A program made the position numbers and the translations under genes. The notes beneath the pieces are model-generated. The model was not told the DNA's origin. It worked only from the letters and a program-made list of their open reading frames with translations, and made no database searches. Source: Eonycteris spelaea (Eukaryota > Chordata > Mammalia > Chiroptera > Pteropodidae). From it: a DNA stretch of 64,000 bases. Shown here one piece after another: positions 36,318-49,099 of the stretch. Position 1 is the stretch's first letter; the number at the start of each line of letters is the position of its first letter. The stretch lies in the NCBI GenBank assembly GCA_003508835.1, contig PUFA01000003.1, positions 7,913,501-7,977,500 on the forward strand, in the 5' to 3' direction.

Positions 36318-36487
36318 CAGGTCCTTGAATAACATCATTTCACTCAACATTATTTTGTTATAATGTTGATGAGATGCTGTAGGGACTTAAATCTGTTTAT
36401 ATCAATTAGCCTACGATAAAACTGACTGCATATACATCATTTCGCCACAATTCCAAGAACCTATTGATGATGTTAAGTGAGGATTTT
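36318..36487. mobile_element. Short DNA-transposon-like element
   Basis: The left end 'caggtccttgaataacatca' and the right end, which reads 'cctcacttaacatcatcaa' in reverse complement, are partly inverted copies. Internal 'gttataatgttgatgagatg' resembles a common non-autonomous mammalian DNA element whose name I am unsure of. No coding potential. Confidence 0.5.
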
Positions 36488-36984
36488 TTTGTGTCTGCAC
36501 TGTGCTTACACACACTGACTAGCAGATACAAATGATTTAATAAACAGTTTTGTTAATTAAAAAGTATGTAACAACATGGATCTTTATCACGGTGCTATCT
36601 GGTTTAATGAGATGGAAGACAATGAGAGAAAAGAGACACATAAAAAAAGGTAAACTATTAATATTGCTTTGGAACAAAAATTTATCACTGGTAGATGCGA
36701 CATCAGGACACATTGCAGAGAGAATAAGAGCACAAAGATACTAAAGCAGAGGAAGAAATAAGGATAACAAACTTTTATATTCAGGTCTCATTAGTTCATT
36801 ATGTCATTTATTTAACACATTTGGAGAAAAGCACAGACGCACAAACACATGCATAGAGACACAGTGTCTGCAAACAGGAGCTCAGCTGAGAGGAAACAAC
36901 AAAAACGCAAACCAATAGTGACTGTACAGTGTGGTAAGTGCTAGGAGAAAAGTCTATGGAATCAGAGACAGTTAAGTGGATACT

Positions 36985-38210
36985 TGTTGAGTACTGACTA
37001 CACGTTAAATGCTGCACTAGGTGACTGCGATACAAAGATGAAGCAAAACAAAAGTTCTCATGAAGAAAAAAAAGGCATGAAAAACAGTTCCTGTGTAATT
37101 ATAAATAGAAAAATGGATGAAGCAGAAGCTCTTAATACCACCTTGGTTTATGGATAGAGAAAAACACATTACCAAAAGGGGAAGCATCTGAGAAGAGTTA
37201 ATGTCTGAGCTATTGTATGAGTAATAATTAGTCATGTATAAAAATACTAGCCAAGAGAAGAGGACCAGGAGGAGGAAAAGGAGTAGCAGCAAAAGGAGGG
37301 GAATTTCAGTCAGAAGAATACCAGAGACAAAGACTGAAGCTTAAAACAATATGAATTCAGATATGTAAGCATTTTACTAGGCTAGAACACAAAGATCAAG
37401 GAAGGGAGTGGTACGAGATGAGTCTGAAGTTGTATAGGTTTCAGATTAAAGTGTCTAATCTATCAGTCCGGGAGCTTGGACTTAATACTATAGCTGACAG
37501 GCAGCCTCTGAAACTGTTTTTAAGCTGCCGAAAGTAAATAACATTTCATCCTTTATAGATGATTTGCATCAGTGATGCTGTATATGCTGGATCTGATGGC
37601 TCAAACTTGGAGTGTAGTAGACCATTCGGAAGCCTACTTTAATATTCCAAACAATAGACAATTGAGCCTGGTTTATTTCAGAGCTCATGGAAACAGAAAT
37701 ATTGGAGAAATATTTAAAAGACAGACTTATAGAAGTTGGTTAAGATGTTGGCTGTAAGCGGGTGGAGGATATAGGATGATGCCTGAAACAAATATCTTGG
37801 TAGGTAATAATGTCAAGATCTGATTTTGGGGGAGAGAGTAGACATTCAAAATATTACCAGGATAAATAAAGGATATGGACAGAGATTAAAAAGTAAAGAA
37901 AAAAATATGATACGTGTTAAAATAATGAGAGTAGGTAAATTCCTGGAATAGGGAGTACATCAAGGATGTAAATGGTCTGTAGTTAGAATTCTGAGCTAAT
38001 ATATCAGAGGACAGGCAGAGATTAAATAAGCTGCTCTAGGATTTCTAGAGAGAATAGCCTCAGAGAGTCAAAGGTAGAACCAAAAGAATGGCAGTCTGAA
38101 TCTCGTAAAGGTATAGCATCATAAAGGGCATAGACACAAATGGTTAGGTCACATGGGGGAAAAAAAGCATGCAATAAGACTAAAAAGTATCCAGTGGATT
38201 TAGGAAGGGA
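36985..38210 (-). repeat. Long antisense L2 copy
   Basis: The antisense L2 tail 'tacttgttgagtactgacta' is followed by 'gatacaaagatgaagc', a stretch reading 'gtggtacgagatgagtctga', and 'gggagcttggacttaatact'. These are successive parts of antisense L2 3' UTR. Further on, 'ctaaaaagtatccagtggat' near 38180 still fits. Strongly diverged. Confidence 0.6.
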
Positions 38211-38214
38211 GGTA

Positions 38215-38250
38215 GTTTTTTGTTTGTTTTGTTTGTTTGTTTGTTTGTTT
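38215..38250 (+). repeat. (GTTT)n run
   Basis: Seven or so GTTT units with one interruption. Confidence 0.9.
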
Positions 38251-40009
38251 TACGATAAATTTTGACAGCTGGGGAGTTTTAAAAGTCAGATTGCTTTATG
38301 TCAAAAAGTAATCAATAGTCAAGCAAATGTAGCTATTAGAAAATATTGCTAATTATATAAAATTTTTCATGAGAATAGAAGAGAAATACTGTGTTTGTCA
38401 AAGATACAAATAGGATGAAGGCAAAAGTTTCATTTTAGGTTGGAAAAGAGTTAATGATGAATATAGGCTGAAGAAAAAGTGAGAAATGAAGATGTCAAAA
38501 ATAGAACCGAGAAGAATAAAATTATGGCCACAACAGGGCAAAAGGAGTTAAGACAAAGAGCATAGACAGAGGTGTAGGCTTTGAATGGGAAGTACCGTTT
38601 ATCTCTTGGATTTAGAGAGGCAGAAAAGCTGTTTGCAGGCATTGTCACTGTAAAATACATGTTTGACAAAAACATGTCATGTTTTCAATGTCTCCTTCCA
38701 ATATGAGTAAGCTATAGCATAATTAAAATTAAAATATTCTTTGTGAGTTTATATATTTTAGGATTTACTCTAATGCCAGACTCAAAAGATTCATGCTTTA
38801 AAGAATTATGGACTGTTGTCTGCCATTATCTTTTTAAATATTGCTTTCCCAATATTTCCTTTATTTCTCATTCTATTTTCCAAAGTTCTTAGAGTTCTAC
38901 GTTTTCTCCCTCTTTTTCTCTCTGTGCTGCATTCTGTGTTCCTCCCTGTATTTTCAAGTACACTGATTCTTTTTTCCCCAGCTTTACTTGCTATTTAATT
39001 GATAAAATCTTTAATTGAAATGAATCCAGTTTTAATTTTTAAAAGTTCTTTTTCTAATCTGCCTAAACTGTTTTGATAGTGTTCCATTCATTTATTTTGT
39101 CCCTTCAACCACTTTAAACTTACTTAGGTAGATGTAATTTAATAATTTTATTATTTGAAAATTATTAGGGGGTTAAATATATTGCTAATTATTTCTGGTA
39201 ACATTCATCTTAAATTTTTCCTATTGTTTTACAATTTTGTGAGCTCACCTTTAAAAGGTTTACTTTAAGCGAATTTGAGTGGCGTGACTTAATTTACTCC
39301 TCTAGAGAAAATTTATCAGAGGAAGATCACTTTTTTTAAAATGGTAATTACAATACTTGGTTAGGGTCTTCCAAGATTACATAGGTCAGGTTAATGAAAA
39401 TATCAAACCAGTGTGTTGAAGAGCCAGACCTGGAGTGTTCTCCCCTTGTTTTTCCCTCATGCAGACCCCAGACTTAGACAGACACACTTTGTCTCTGCTT
39501 TTGCCTACCGGTATATTTTTTCTGTTCTGCCTACTCAAATGCCTTTACTTTATCAATCTCCCTCAGTTGCACAGATTCATGGCCCACGGCCTATGTTTGA
39601 AGACATTAAATCTTAATTCTCTAGTTTACGGGTTCCGCAAGGCCACTCCTCCAGCCATATTTTCGATGCAGCTGAGTATCAGCTGGAAATTTGGCTTGCA
39701 GTTGTTCAGTTACTTTCTTTGCCTTGGCCCCTGGGGATTTCCTTTAATTTCCCATAAGCACAACACTATGTTTAAAGGATGTATGTCCTATTCATGCTCT
39801 ATTTATAAGTGTTTGATAGCAAAAGGCCTTTTACATTCTCTATTATCAATGTTGCAAGAAATGTAAATTCGCATTTTCTGTCTACATTCTTTTAGACATT
39901 TCGTCCTGTCCCATTGTTTAATTTTTTAACTCCAAATTTGTGACCAGCATCCTCAGCTCTATGTAATAGATCTATGTATCTAATTTTCACTTCTCATTTC
40001 CACTTGAGG
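38251..40009. other. Intron sequence, mostly unassigned
   Basis: 38810-39080 is pyrimidine-rich and may be antisense L1M text, but I cannot prove it. Two overlapping open frames of 67 and 143 codons at 39413-39866 resemble no protein I know. Confidence 0.35.
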
Positions 40010-40780
40010 AGCTAATAAAAATCTAACACTAAAATGGTGCAAAAAGACCTATCTTCTTCTCCAAGGTCCCTCTCACTTCTTCAAACCCCTGTTACCACAG
40101 CAAGTAGGCTGACGATTTTTCGTTCCCTCACATTTACATTCTATCTATCAAAAAATCTTATTGGCACTCCCTCAAAAATATATCTAAAACTCAACTATTA
40201 CCATTTCTACTGAAAATACCTTGATCTATGTCATGATTATAATTTTTCTGAATCACCAAAAAAGCTGTCCTTAAGTGCACAGAAGTCCATCTTTCATTAA
40301 GCTGCCCAACAGATCTTCCTAAAATGTAAAATGCTTTAAATAGATAAAAAGCTTTAATCCATATGCCTTTATCATAGCCTACTTACAGGCATGCTGTACC
40401 CGAGCCTTATCTGCCTTGCCAACATTTGTCTCCCTGAAGTACTCTAATCATACACAATTTTTCCAAAACACTGGTCTCTTTTCTCTTTCCCAAATACATA
40501 GGACTTTTATCCATCACAGGGCTTTTGAATGTTCTATTCCTTTAGCTTGGCATGTTCTTCCCCAGACAGGCTCAAAGCTGATACATCTTCATTCAGGTCT
40601 CCATTCAAATGTCATCTACTTAGAGAGAGTTTCCTTGCTAAAGCAGAGCTCCCTGTCTTTCCCTGGTCCTGTCACTCTCTACACATTATCTAATTTTATC
40701 TTCCTCACAAGGGTAACAGTAACTGAACTTCTAAATATTTATTTATTACTTCATGTTTGTCTATTTAGAAGCACGTAAAC
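40010..40780 (+). repeat. L2 3' UTR copy
   Basis: Sense L2 text: 'catcacagggcttttgaatg', 'ttagcttggcatgttcttcc', 'ttcaggtctccattcaaatg', 'gagagagtttccttgctaaa'. The polyadenylation-side tail is lost or diverged. Confidence 0.7.
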
Positions 40781-40864
40781 TTAAACTATATTTCTAACAT
40801 CTAAACAGTATTTCACACAAAGCTAGTATTCAGGACACACAAGCACACACACATGTACACATGT

Positions 40865-40931
40865 ACATTTAAAGAAAACTTAGACCAAAAATATATATAT
40901 ATATGTTTTGGTCTAAGTTTTCTTTAAATGT
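40865..40931. repeat. 67-base palindrome (26-base perfect arms)
   Basis: The left arm 40865-40890 ('acatttaaagaaaacttaga' then 'ccaaaa') is the exact reverse complement of 40906-40931. The 15-base centre is an AT alternation and is itself almost palindromic, with one unpaired A/G position. The RNA from either strand would fold into a long hairpin. Confidence 0.95.
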
Positions 40932-41149
40932 AAATCTTGATTACGAAGTTAGTCTTAAGCATAGTTACAATATTAGTCTATTAGTTATAATTATAAAATG
41001 GCTGCTTGCATCAAGTAAAAATATACATATATGAAGTTGTTTCTGGCATTAGCCACTAAATGATAAAAGAATTAACCGTAATGTTATTTTGTTATTTCAT
41101 ATATGTTTCAGATAGAGAGTATACTAAAAATTAATATTTCTACTAAAAT

Positions 41150-41260
41150 ATTATTCAACAAATATTTAATGCACATCAACAATGTGTCAGTTATGAAATT
41201 AGTCTTTGAGGATCCAAAAATATGCACAGATTCTACTTGTAAGCTCTTATAAGGTCATGG
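41150..41260 (-). repeat. L2 tail relic
   Basis: Antisense L2 3' end text 'ttcaacaaatatttaatgca' followed by 'caacaatgtgtcag' and 'gaggatccaaaaa'. Confidence 0.5.
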
Positions 41261-41719
41261 GCGTGCAGCTGCACAAAAAGTGTACATTTTAGTTTTTATT
41301 TTATGCATAAAACATCACTGATGCTATACTATATTTCTAAGATTAAAAAAATAAATAAATTTGAGATCTTCATTGAAGACAGAGAAAATATAGAAAACCA
41401 GAGAAGTGAATGGAAAAAAAATCACAGGCAATCATAATTTCTAATAACTAAAATGAGTTGCATCTTCAGAATCTCCTGCTAGCTAAAGCCTTTCCAAGCT
41501 TTCTTATCATACTTATCAGGCTGCAAAGAAAGTATAGCTACTATAATAATTATTTGTTTCCTTGGGGACTCATTGAAAGCAGAGACTTTCATATATACAT
41601 TGCAACTTTAGCACCTACCTTAATGTCTGCATGTAATGTGAAGTCGATAAAAGTTTAATAAATTATCAAATGCATTTTTCATTGAATTAAATGAACAATT
41701 TATGTAATTTAATGCATCT

Positions 41720-43420
41720 TTAAATGTAATATTTTATTGAAGTAGAATCTTTACACAGAATAGTATACAAATGAAAGAATACAGCTTATTACATTTTCAC
41801 TGAGTAAAGGCTCATTCAGATAGGAAAGAAAATTAAACACTCCAGCAGAAACCCCTAGTGTATGCTCTCCCAGTCACTACCACCCAATAGGAGATGCATT
41901 GTTGATTTTTAACAACATTATGCAGTTTTGTTTATCTTTAAATAGGATCAACTGTTATTGTGTCATTTGTTGAATAGTAAAATTGCAATTCAAACAAGTT
42001 GTTCTATGTAGCTGAAATCTGTTCATTCTCAAAGCTTTTTTTTTTGTATGAATACATTACAATTTATTTATCCATTCTAAACTTCATGTTCGTTTAAGCC
42101 TTTTCCAGTTTGTGGATATTAAAATAATGCTACTGTGAACATTCTTCTAAGTGATTTTGATGAATGTGTATATGATTTACTATTGGATATATACCTAGGA
42201 GTGGAATGTACTTAACTCATTAGTATGTAGTGCTAAAATATTTTCTACAAAATTGCACTTCCACTACCAGTATGTGGGAGTTCCAGTTGCTCTACTTTCC
42301 TAGCCAACACTTAAGATGTCAATAGTCTTTGCATGTTAGGCATTCTGATGGATGTGTAGTGGTTTTCATTGTTGTTTTAGTTTACAATCCCTGAGAAAAT
42401 CAAGCACCTTTTTATGATTATTATTAATTTGAAATCTTCCTTTATACACTAGCTGTTCAAATCTTTTGCCCCTTTTTGTTGGATTATTTGCTTTTTATTT
42501 CTTTTAAATTATTTTATGTTATTATTTTATGTAGTTATATTCATTTTATGCTCATTATCCTATTTATTATTGTATTCAATGTTAATTTAATGGTGTGTTG
42601 ATTTCTCTCTTCAGATATAGGTATTACATATATTTTTATCAGTCTGAGTTTTGCTTTTTCAGTGACTTAATAATGTCTATTCACCATTTGTTAAAAAAAT
42701 TATAATAATGTTTATTTCCCTGTTTAAGAAAATTTTGCCTTGCCCATATCTAGTAAGATATTTTCCTGTTTTGTTTTTTTTTTGTTAGGCTTTCTATTGT
42801 TTTGACTTTCACATTTACAACTATACTCCGCAAATTTATATTTGTATGTGGTGATAGTAGGGGTATTTATTATTTTTACATAGCTGTTAAAAGAACACTA
42901 ATTCTTGACTGCACTCATATATTCATATGAGTCTAAATCGGACCCTATATTCAGTTCCATTGGTCGATTTTATCTATCCTTACATACTGAGCTTTATTAT
43001 AATTTTTGAAAAATGGTAAGTTTTCAAGATTATTTCTTCTTTAATCTTGTCTGAATATTTTTGCTTCTTTGATTCTCCATATACATTTAGAAACATCTTT
43101 TCACATACACACACATGCATATGAACACAAAATATCCTAAAAATTTGTTTGAGATTGCATAAATATCTTCACAATATTGGGTGTTCCAATCTATGACTAA
43201 GATATGTGCCCTCCATTGATTTGCATCTTCTTTAATTTGTCTCAATAATATTTTGTAGTATACTGTGTAGAGTTATCATACATTTACTTGCTAGATTAAG
43301 TCGCTGGATTTCATGGTTTAAAATTGTATTGTAAAAGATATTGTTTAATTTTTTATTTCTGACTATTGCTATTAGTATATAATCATGTTTCAGTTATTTA
43401 GCTATCTATACTTTGGCCAG
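41720..43420 (-). mobile_element. Old antisense L1M/HAL1-type copy
   Basis: Antisense 3' UTR and ORF2-end phrases occur in order: 'atgctctcccagtcactacc' (41866), 'taggagtggaatgtac' (42195), 'ggagttccagttgctctact' (42277), 'gttcaaatcttttgcccctt' (42455), and 'tttgcatcttctttaatttg' (43220). It is strongly diverged and AT-rich. It is in the same sense as CCDC178, unlike most L1 here. Confidence 0.7.
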
Positions 43421-43689
43421 TACTACAGAATTTAATAATTATATAAGCTTTTTCATGTTTAAAAATGTCACAGAGTAGTTTATTACCATGAATCATCATT
43501 TTAAAATTATTTTGGTGGACTTTACAGGATAATCATTTTATTAACTTAAAATAAATAATATTACATTAGAGTTTAATTATAATCACAATAAAAATTAGAA
43601 TTTATTTGGTTAGAATTTGCTTTTTCTCATTATTAAATCATATTCAAAAGTTTGATATGCCCCTATATTTACTCATTTTAAACATATAT

Positions 43690-45260
43690 TTCTTCAAGAC
43701 TTGCTACAAAGCTACAGAAATCAAGACAGTGGAATATTAGTAATAGAATAGACGAATAGATCAATGAGGCAGAATAGAAAGCCCAGAAAGAGACCGAAAG
43801 GAAAACAGCCAAATGATATTTGCCTAAGAGGCAAAAGCAATAGAGTGGAGCAAAGATCATCTTTTCAACAAATGGTGCTGTAAACAACTGACATCCACAT
43901 GCAAAAAAAAAGGGGGGGGAAGCTAGACACATACTCTACATCTTTTATAAAAATAACTCAAAACAGATCATAGACACAAATGTAAAATGCGAAATTAAAC
44001 ACAAAATTATAAATCTCCTAGGCAAAAACATAGATGACTTTAGGTACGATGATGACTATTTATTTAGACACAAAAGCAAAGGCACAATCCATGAAAGAAA
44101 TGATTGATAAGGGAACTTCATTAAAATTAAAACCTTTGCTCTGTGAAAGCTGATGTCAAGAGAAGAAGATAAGCCACTAACTGGAAGAAAATATTTGCAA
44201 AAGACACATCTGATAAAGGGATGTTATCAAATTATAAAAAGAACTCTGAAAACTCAACAGTAAGAAAATGACCTGATTAAAAAATGATCAAAGACCTCAA
44301 CCAACACCTTACCAAAGAATATATACAAAGGCAAATAAGCATATGAAAAGATGCTCCACATCATATATCATTAGGGAAATGCAAATTACAACAAAATATC
44401 ATGACATACCTATTACAATAGGCAAAATCCTGAACACAGACAATATCCAATCATTGTCAAAGATGTAGATCAACAGATACTCTCATTCTTGCTGGCAGGA
44501 ATGCAAAATGGTACAGCCACTTTGGAATATAGTTTGGTGGTTTCTTACAAAACTGAACATATTCTTATTGTATGACCCAGAAATCATGTTCCTTGGTATT
44601 TATTCAAATGAGTTGAAGACTTTTGTCCACATAAAAACCTATATCCGGTTGTTTACAGAGGCTTTATTTATAATAGCTCAAACTCAGAAGCAACTGAGAT
44701 GCCCTTCAATGGGAGAATCTGTAAATAAACTATGGTATATCAAGATATGGAATATTATTCAGCACTACAAAGATATGCACTACCAAGCCATGAAAAGACA
44801 TGGAAGAACCTTGTATGCATATTAGTAAGTGAGAGAAGCCAATCAGAAAAGGCTACATACTATATGATTCCAACTACATGACTATGATGACATTAAAAAT
44901 GTCAGTGGTTGCCAGAGTTTGGAAGGAGAATGGGGGAATGAATAGACAGAGCACAGAGGATTTTTAGGGCAGTGAAAATACTCTATGACAGCATTATCGT
45001 GAATACATATCATCACACATTTGTCCAAACCCATAGAATGTATGACACCAATAGAATGTACACAGTTTACTAATGTAAACTATGGACTTTGGGTGATTAT
45101 GATGGGTCAGTGCAGGTTCATCAATTGTAATAAATGTGCCACTCTGGTGAGGGATGTTAATGACAGAGGAGACTATACATGTGTGTGGGTAGAGAGTTCA
45201 TGGGAAATTTGTGTACATTTCCTTCAATTTAAAAAACAAAGTTTTAATAAAATCCGTTAT
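43690..45260 (+). mobile_element. L1M (L1ME-like) 3' half
   Basis: ORF2 C-terminal text (for example 'gtacagccactttggaatat' at 44512) is followed by a long 3' UTR typical of old L1 ('ctatggactttgggtgatta' and 'ttcatcaattgtaataaatg'). The 105-codon frame at 44508-44825 is a remnant of ORF2. The copy carries many stops. Confidence 0.8.
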
Positions 45261-45967
45261 TTTTGTATACTTTAAATATATATAATTTTTTACTTTTCAA
45301 ATATACTTCAACAAACTGGAAACATTTTTTAAATAAAATTTTAATTTTAATAAATTTCAATCACATTTGGTGTTTACTTCATAAAAGTTTCCTATTTCAT
45401 ATTTATGATTTTTGTTAATTTAGATTTCATTCTCTAATAAATGAGATTTTTCCCCTTATATTTTCTAAGGAGATATTTATGATTTTCATAACCAAAAAAG
45501 CTCTTTTTTTTAGTGGATAAAGTCAATAAAGGCCATTAATTATATTTCTTATTTCTTCCCTTATATTGGGGAAACTTTATATCATACAGACATATAGCTT
45601 AGTGTTATAATTTATCCCATAAAATTGCCATTTCATAAAAATTCTAATTTCTAAGAAGCAAATAAAGTGATAAACATGAAAACAACTGCTTCCCAATTTT
45701 AAGTACTTCTTTATTTAGCATCTAAATTCTATCTCCATATACATCTTTCCTCAATTTCAGACCCATAAATCAAAGTGATTTCTACACACTTACACTGAAG
45801 TCATGCCATACAAAATTCCAAATCAAACATATCAACATTTTTCTTCCAACCTTTTTTTCCCCTCCACACATTTCTTATTTAATATCTGGTACCACTCTAA
45901 AATCAATAATTCAAACTTTAATTCCTCCAGTTACCACAAAAGTGCTGTCTTCAAAAGAGAAATCTAA

Positions 45968-47330
45968 GAATAAACTCAAAATAGATTAAAGACTTAAATC
46001 TAAGACCCAAAACCATAAAACTCCTAGAAGAAAATATAGGCAGTAAATTGTCTGACATTGCTCTTAGTAATAGTTTTTTTCTGATATATTTCCTCAAGCA
46101 ATGGAAAAGAAAAAATAAACAATTGGGACTACATCAAACTATAAAGGTTTTGCACAGCAAAGGAAACCATTAACAAAATGAAAAGACGACCTACTGAATG
46201 GGAGCAGATATTTGCTTATGATACATCTGATAAGTGACTAATATCCAAAATTTATAAAGAACTCATACAACTCAACACCAAAAAAAAAAAATCCAATTAA
46301 AAAATGGGCAGAGGATCTGAATAAACATTTCTCTAAAGAGGATATATGGATGGCCAAATGACCTAAAAATTTCTCAACATCACTAATCATCAAAAAATGC
46401 AAATTAAAACCACAATAAGATATCACCTCATACCTGTCAGAAAGTCTATCATCAATAAATCAACAGACAAGTGTTGGCGAGGATGCGGAGAAAAGGGAAC
46501 CCTTGTGCACTGTTGCAAACTGGTGCAGCTACTATAGAAAATAGTATGGTGGTTCCTCAAAATATTAAAAATAGAATTACCTTATGGCCCAGCAATTCCA
46601 CTTCTGAGTATTTATCTGAAAAATTCTTAAACACCAATTTGAAAAGATATATACACCCCTATGTTCATTCACAGCAGCACTATTTACAATAGCCAAGATA
46701 TGGAAACAACCTAAGTGCCCATCAACAGATGACTAGATAATGAAGTAGCACATATATACAATGGAATATTGCTCAGCCATAAAGAAGAGTGAAACCTTAC
46801 CATTTGTGACAATATGAATAGACCTAGAAGGTATTACGCTAAGCGAAATAAGTCAGACTGAGAAAGACAAATACCATGTGATCTCACTTATATGTGGAAT
46901 CTGAAGAACAAAATAAATGAACAAACAGAAACAGAAACAGACTCATAGATAACAGAAAACAAACTGATGGTTGTTTGGTGAAAGGGAAGTTGAGGGCGCT
47001 GAGTGAAAAAGGTGAAGGGATTAAGAAATACAAATTGGTTGTCACAAAATAGTCACGGGGCTGTAAAGTACAGCACAGGGAATATACTCAATGACAATTT
47101 AACGGCTTTGTATAGTGCTGGGTAGGTACTGAACTAATCAGGGGGATCTCTTTGTAGATTATATAAATATTCAACGGCTATGTTGCACACCTTAAACTAA
47201 TATAAAATACTGAATGTCAACTATAATTGAAAAAATAAAAGAAGTTAAAAATGAATAAAATTTAAAAGTATATGCATACATATTAAATATTTGCATATAT
47301 ATTAAATAAATAATGGCACATTAAAAACAT
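45968..47330 (+). mobile_element. 5'-truncated L1 with target duplication
   Basis: ORF2 end and 3' UTR follow from about 45975 ('atagattaaagacttaaatc') to 47236 ('tataattgaaaaaataaaag'), then an A/T-rich tail. The 11-base direct repeat GAGAAATCTAA lies at 45957-45967 and 47331-47341. The small frame at 46471-46692 is broken ORF2. Confidence 0.8.
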
Positions 47331-47341
47331 GAGAAATCTAA

Positions 47342-48073
47342 AATTTTTTTTAAAAAAAGGAATCTAAGATATATGAATAAATTTTAGAGAGAAATCTGAC
47401 CATACAGCTTTAGTGGATTTCCATAGTCTTCAGCAAAGTCCAAATCCTTTAAAATGAAACATTATCGGACACTTATTTCCCTACTCTCAATGTTTGCCCC
47501 TGCCTGCTTGCCACATAAAAACACATCCACACACACACACAGGCACACAAATCAGGTTAAGCATTTGTGCAAAGTTCCAACCATACAGTCAAAAACGCAG
47601 CTCTGTGAATTTACCACAATTTTACCTGTGCTTTAAGGGAATTGCAATTGTAATGTTAGGTCTACTACTGCCGTTGTGCTAGCTGTGGGACTTTCGGAAA
47701 GCTATTTTTCCTTTCTTCCGAAGTTCTTTATTCCTTCCTTAGAAGCACACAAAAACGTTTTAGAAAAAGTAGAATCAATAGAGGATATATAAATATTCTA
47801 TCTCTTTAGTAATCAAAGCAATGGAGTTTGAAACAATATTGAGAATGATACAAGTGAGTTTAAAACTTCTTATAATTTTTTCATGATTTTAATTTTTCTA
47901 AAGAGATTCAGAATGATTTAAAAGCAATATTTTAAAATGAAATAAACAAATTTAAAGCTAACAATAAACACAAATATCACCATACCACTTGAGGAACACA
48001 AAATGAAGAAGTTTAATATATTTAACATATAAGGTATGCTACATAAGAATAAAAATTATTTTTGCAGAATTAC
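47342..48073. other. Intron sequence before exon B, nothing recognised
   Basis: It includes a short CA-rich patch at 47520-47545. No exon or named repeat was found. Confidence 0.4.
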
Positions 48074-48210
48074 CTGTCATTGATTAAATTTGATATGGTT
48101 TCAATATCCATCACAATTCTTTTATTTTCTTCCACCAACTGAGTATACGCTTCTGAAATAGCTGAAAAATCTTTTCCGATATTAGAAAGCTCAGTATCCC
48201 ATATTTTTTT
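48074..48210 (-). CDS. CCDC178: CCDC178 internal exon B
   Basis: This 137-base exon encodes 45 full codons plus two bases, starting KKIWDTELSNIGKDFSAIS and ending SNLIND. It begins after a CTAAAG acceptor that follows a T-rich tract and ends at donor GTAATT. The last two bases (AG) pair with the first base of the next exon to make Ser. The human counterpart reads KKTWDIEL...KDYSAI, and the Trp and the KD[FY]SAI block are conserved. The sequence is acidic and basic without Pro or Gly runs, as in a coiled coil. It is followed in the transcript by the largest intron of the window (about 20.9 kb). Confidence 0.93.
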
Positions 48211-48363
48211 CTTTAGGAAAAGAATAAAATAATCATTTATACATGTCTATGCACTTCAAAAATAAAAAATATATAAAATAATAAAAATTACTTTAGTTGC
48301 ATGAGTTAATGTTTGGGAATAGAGAATGGAACTCTAGTGGGAAGCAGGGGAAAGTCAACTTAC

Positions 48364-48459
48364 TTTAGAATAAAAATCATTAAGTGCTTCCAAATATTCA
48401 CTTTCACAATTTTTTTTCTTGTAGGCTAGTTGATCATAAACTTTTTTCAAGTCAGCTAG
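48364..48459 (-). CDS. CCDC178: CCDC178 internal exon A (first in window)
   Basis: This 96-base exon encodes 32 residues, beginning LADLKKVYDQLAYKKK and ending YLEALNDFYSK. The acceptor is TTTCTTAG and the donor is GTAAGT after a Lys codon; both flanking introns are phase 0. The matching human segment is also 32 residues and shares LRKVYDQL-like and NDFY motifs. The heptad-like spacing of Leu and Tyr with many Lys and Glu fits a coiled coil. An intron of only 153 bases separates it from the next exon, unusually short for this gene. An alternative acceptor four bases further in (TTAGCTAG) would break the reading frame, so the outer AG is preferred. Confidence 0.9.
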
Positions 48460-49099
48460 CTAAGAAAAAATATACAGAATGTAAATGGATTGTGGAGAAC
48501 TACATTATTTTGTACAGTAAGAAATAGATTACATTTCATTTTATGCAGCTACTGTAAGTTAATAAATATTGATTAAAATAGTATAAAATAACACCTGATA
48601 GGCGTTTTTCACCCATGAAAATTGTTATGATTCCAAATAAAATATAGCATATTAAGTCTAAGAGTACTCAAGTAAATAACTGATAAAAATGAAATAAAAT
48701 GCATTATGTTGTAAGTGATAAAAATTAGAAAATTTAAATCATAATTTATCACATCAACAAATTAAATGAGGAAATAACATGAATATGGCCAACACTTCAC
48801 AAAATAGCCATTTTATAAATTCAGTACCTAGTTTCCATAATTTTTAAACTAGTACAAGGAAAAACTACCAATATAATATAAAGAACCAAAAGAAATTATC
48901 AAAATAAATCATAAACTGCTAAAGGTATGCCCACTGAACTCAAGAATGAGAACATAATCTTTTCTAAACACTATTATTAATCATATTTTGTGAAAGTTAG
49001 CTACATGCAATTAGATAATGAACCAGATGTTACTATTATAATATCGAATATGAAAAGGTAATAGTCTTCAAATTTAGATTGTATCATCTAATATTTAGG
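48460..49099. other. AT-rich intron upstream of exon A
   Basis: The preceding CCDC178 exon, which should encode the segment before LADLKK, was looked for here and onward to 64000 without success. Confidence 0.4.

Larger units (their letters stand above)
5759..48459 (-). other. CCDC178: CCDC178 gene, internal part (8 exons)
   Basis: Eight minus-strand exons join into one open frame of 354 codons. Intron phases in order are 0, 2, 0, 0, 0, 0, 2, then 0 after the last exon. Intron lengths in transcript order are about 153, 20931, 8681, 1069, 1557, 5224 and 4024 bases. The product is charged, rich in Lys and Glu and almost free of Pro and Gly, as expected of a long coiled coil. Compared with human CCDC178 as I remember it (867 residues), it covers roughly residues 390-745 with no gap. 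The function of CCDC178 is poorly known. No start codon, promoter, terminal exon or polyadenylation site of this gene lies in the window. Confidence 0.93.

Noticed and set aside
39413..39866. Overlapping open frames up to 143 codons on the plus strand
   Set aside because: No recognisable family, no splice context, and frames this long occur by chance in 64 kb.
44508..44825. 105-codon plus-strand frame
   Set aside because: It is a remnant of L1 ORF2, not an independent gene.
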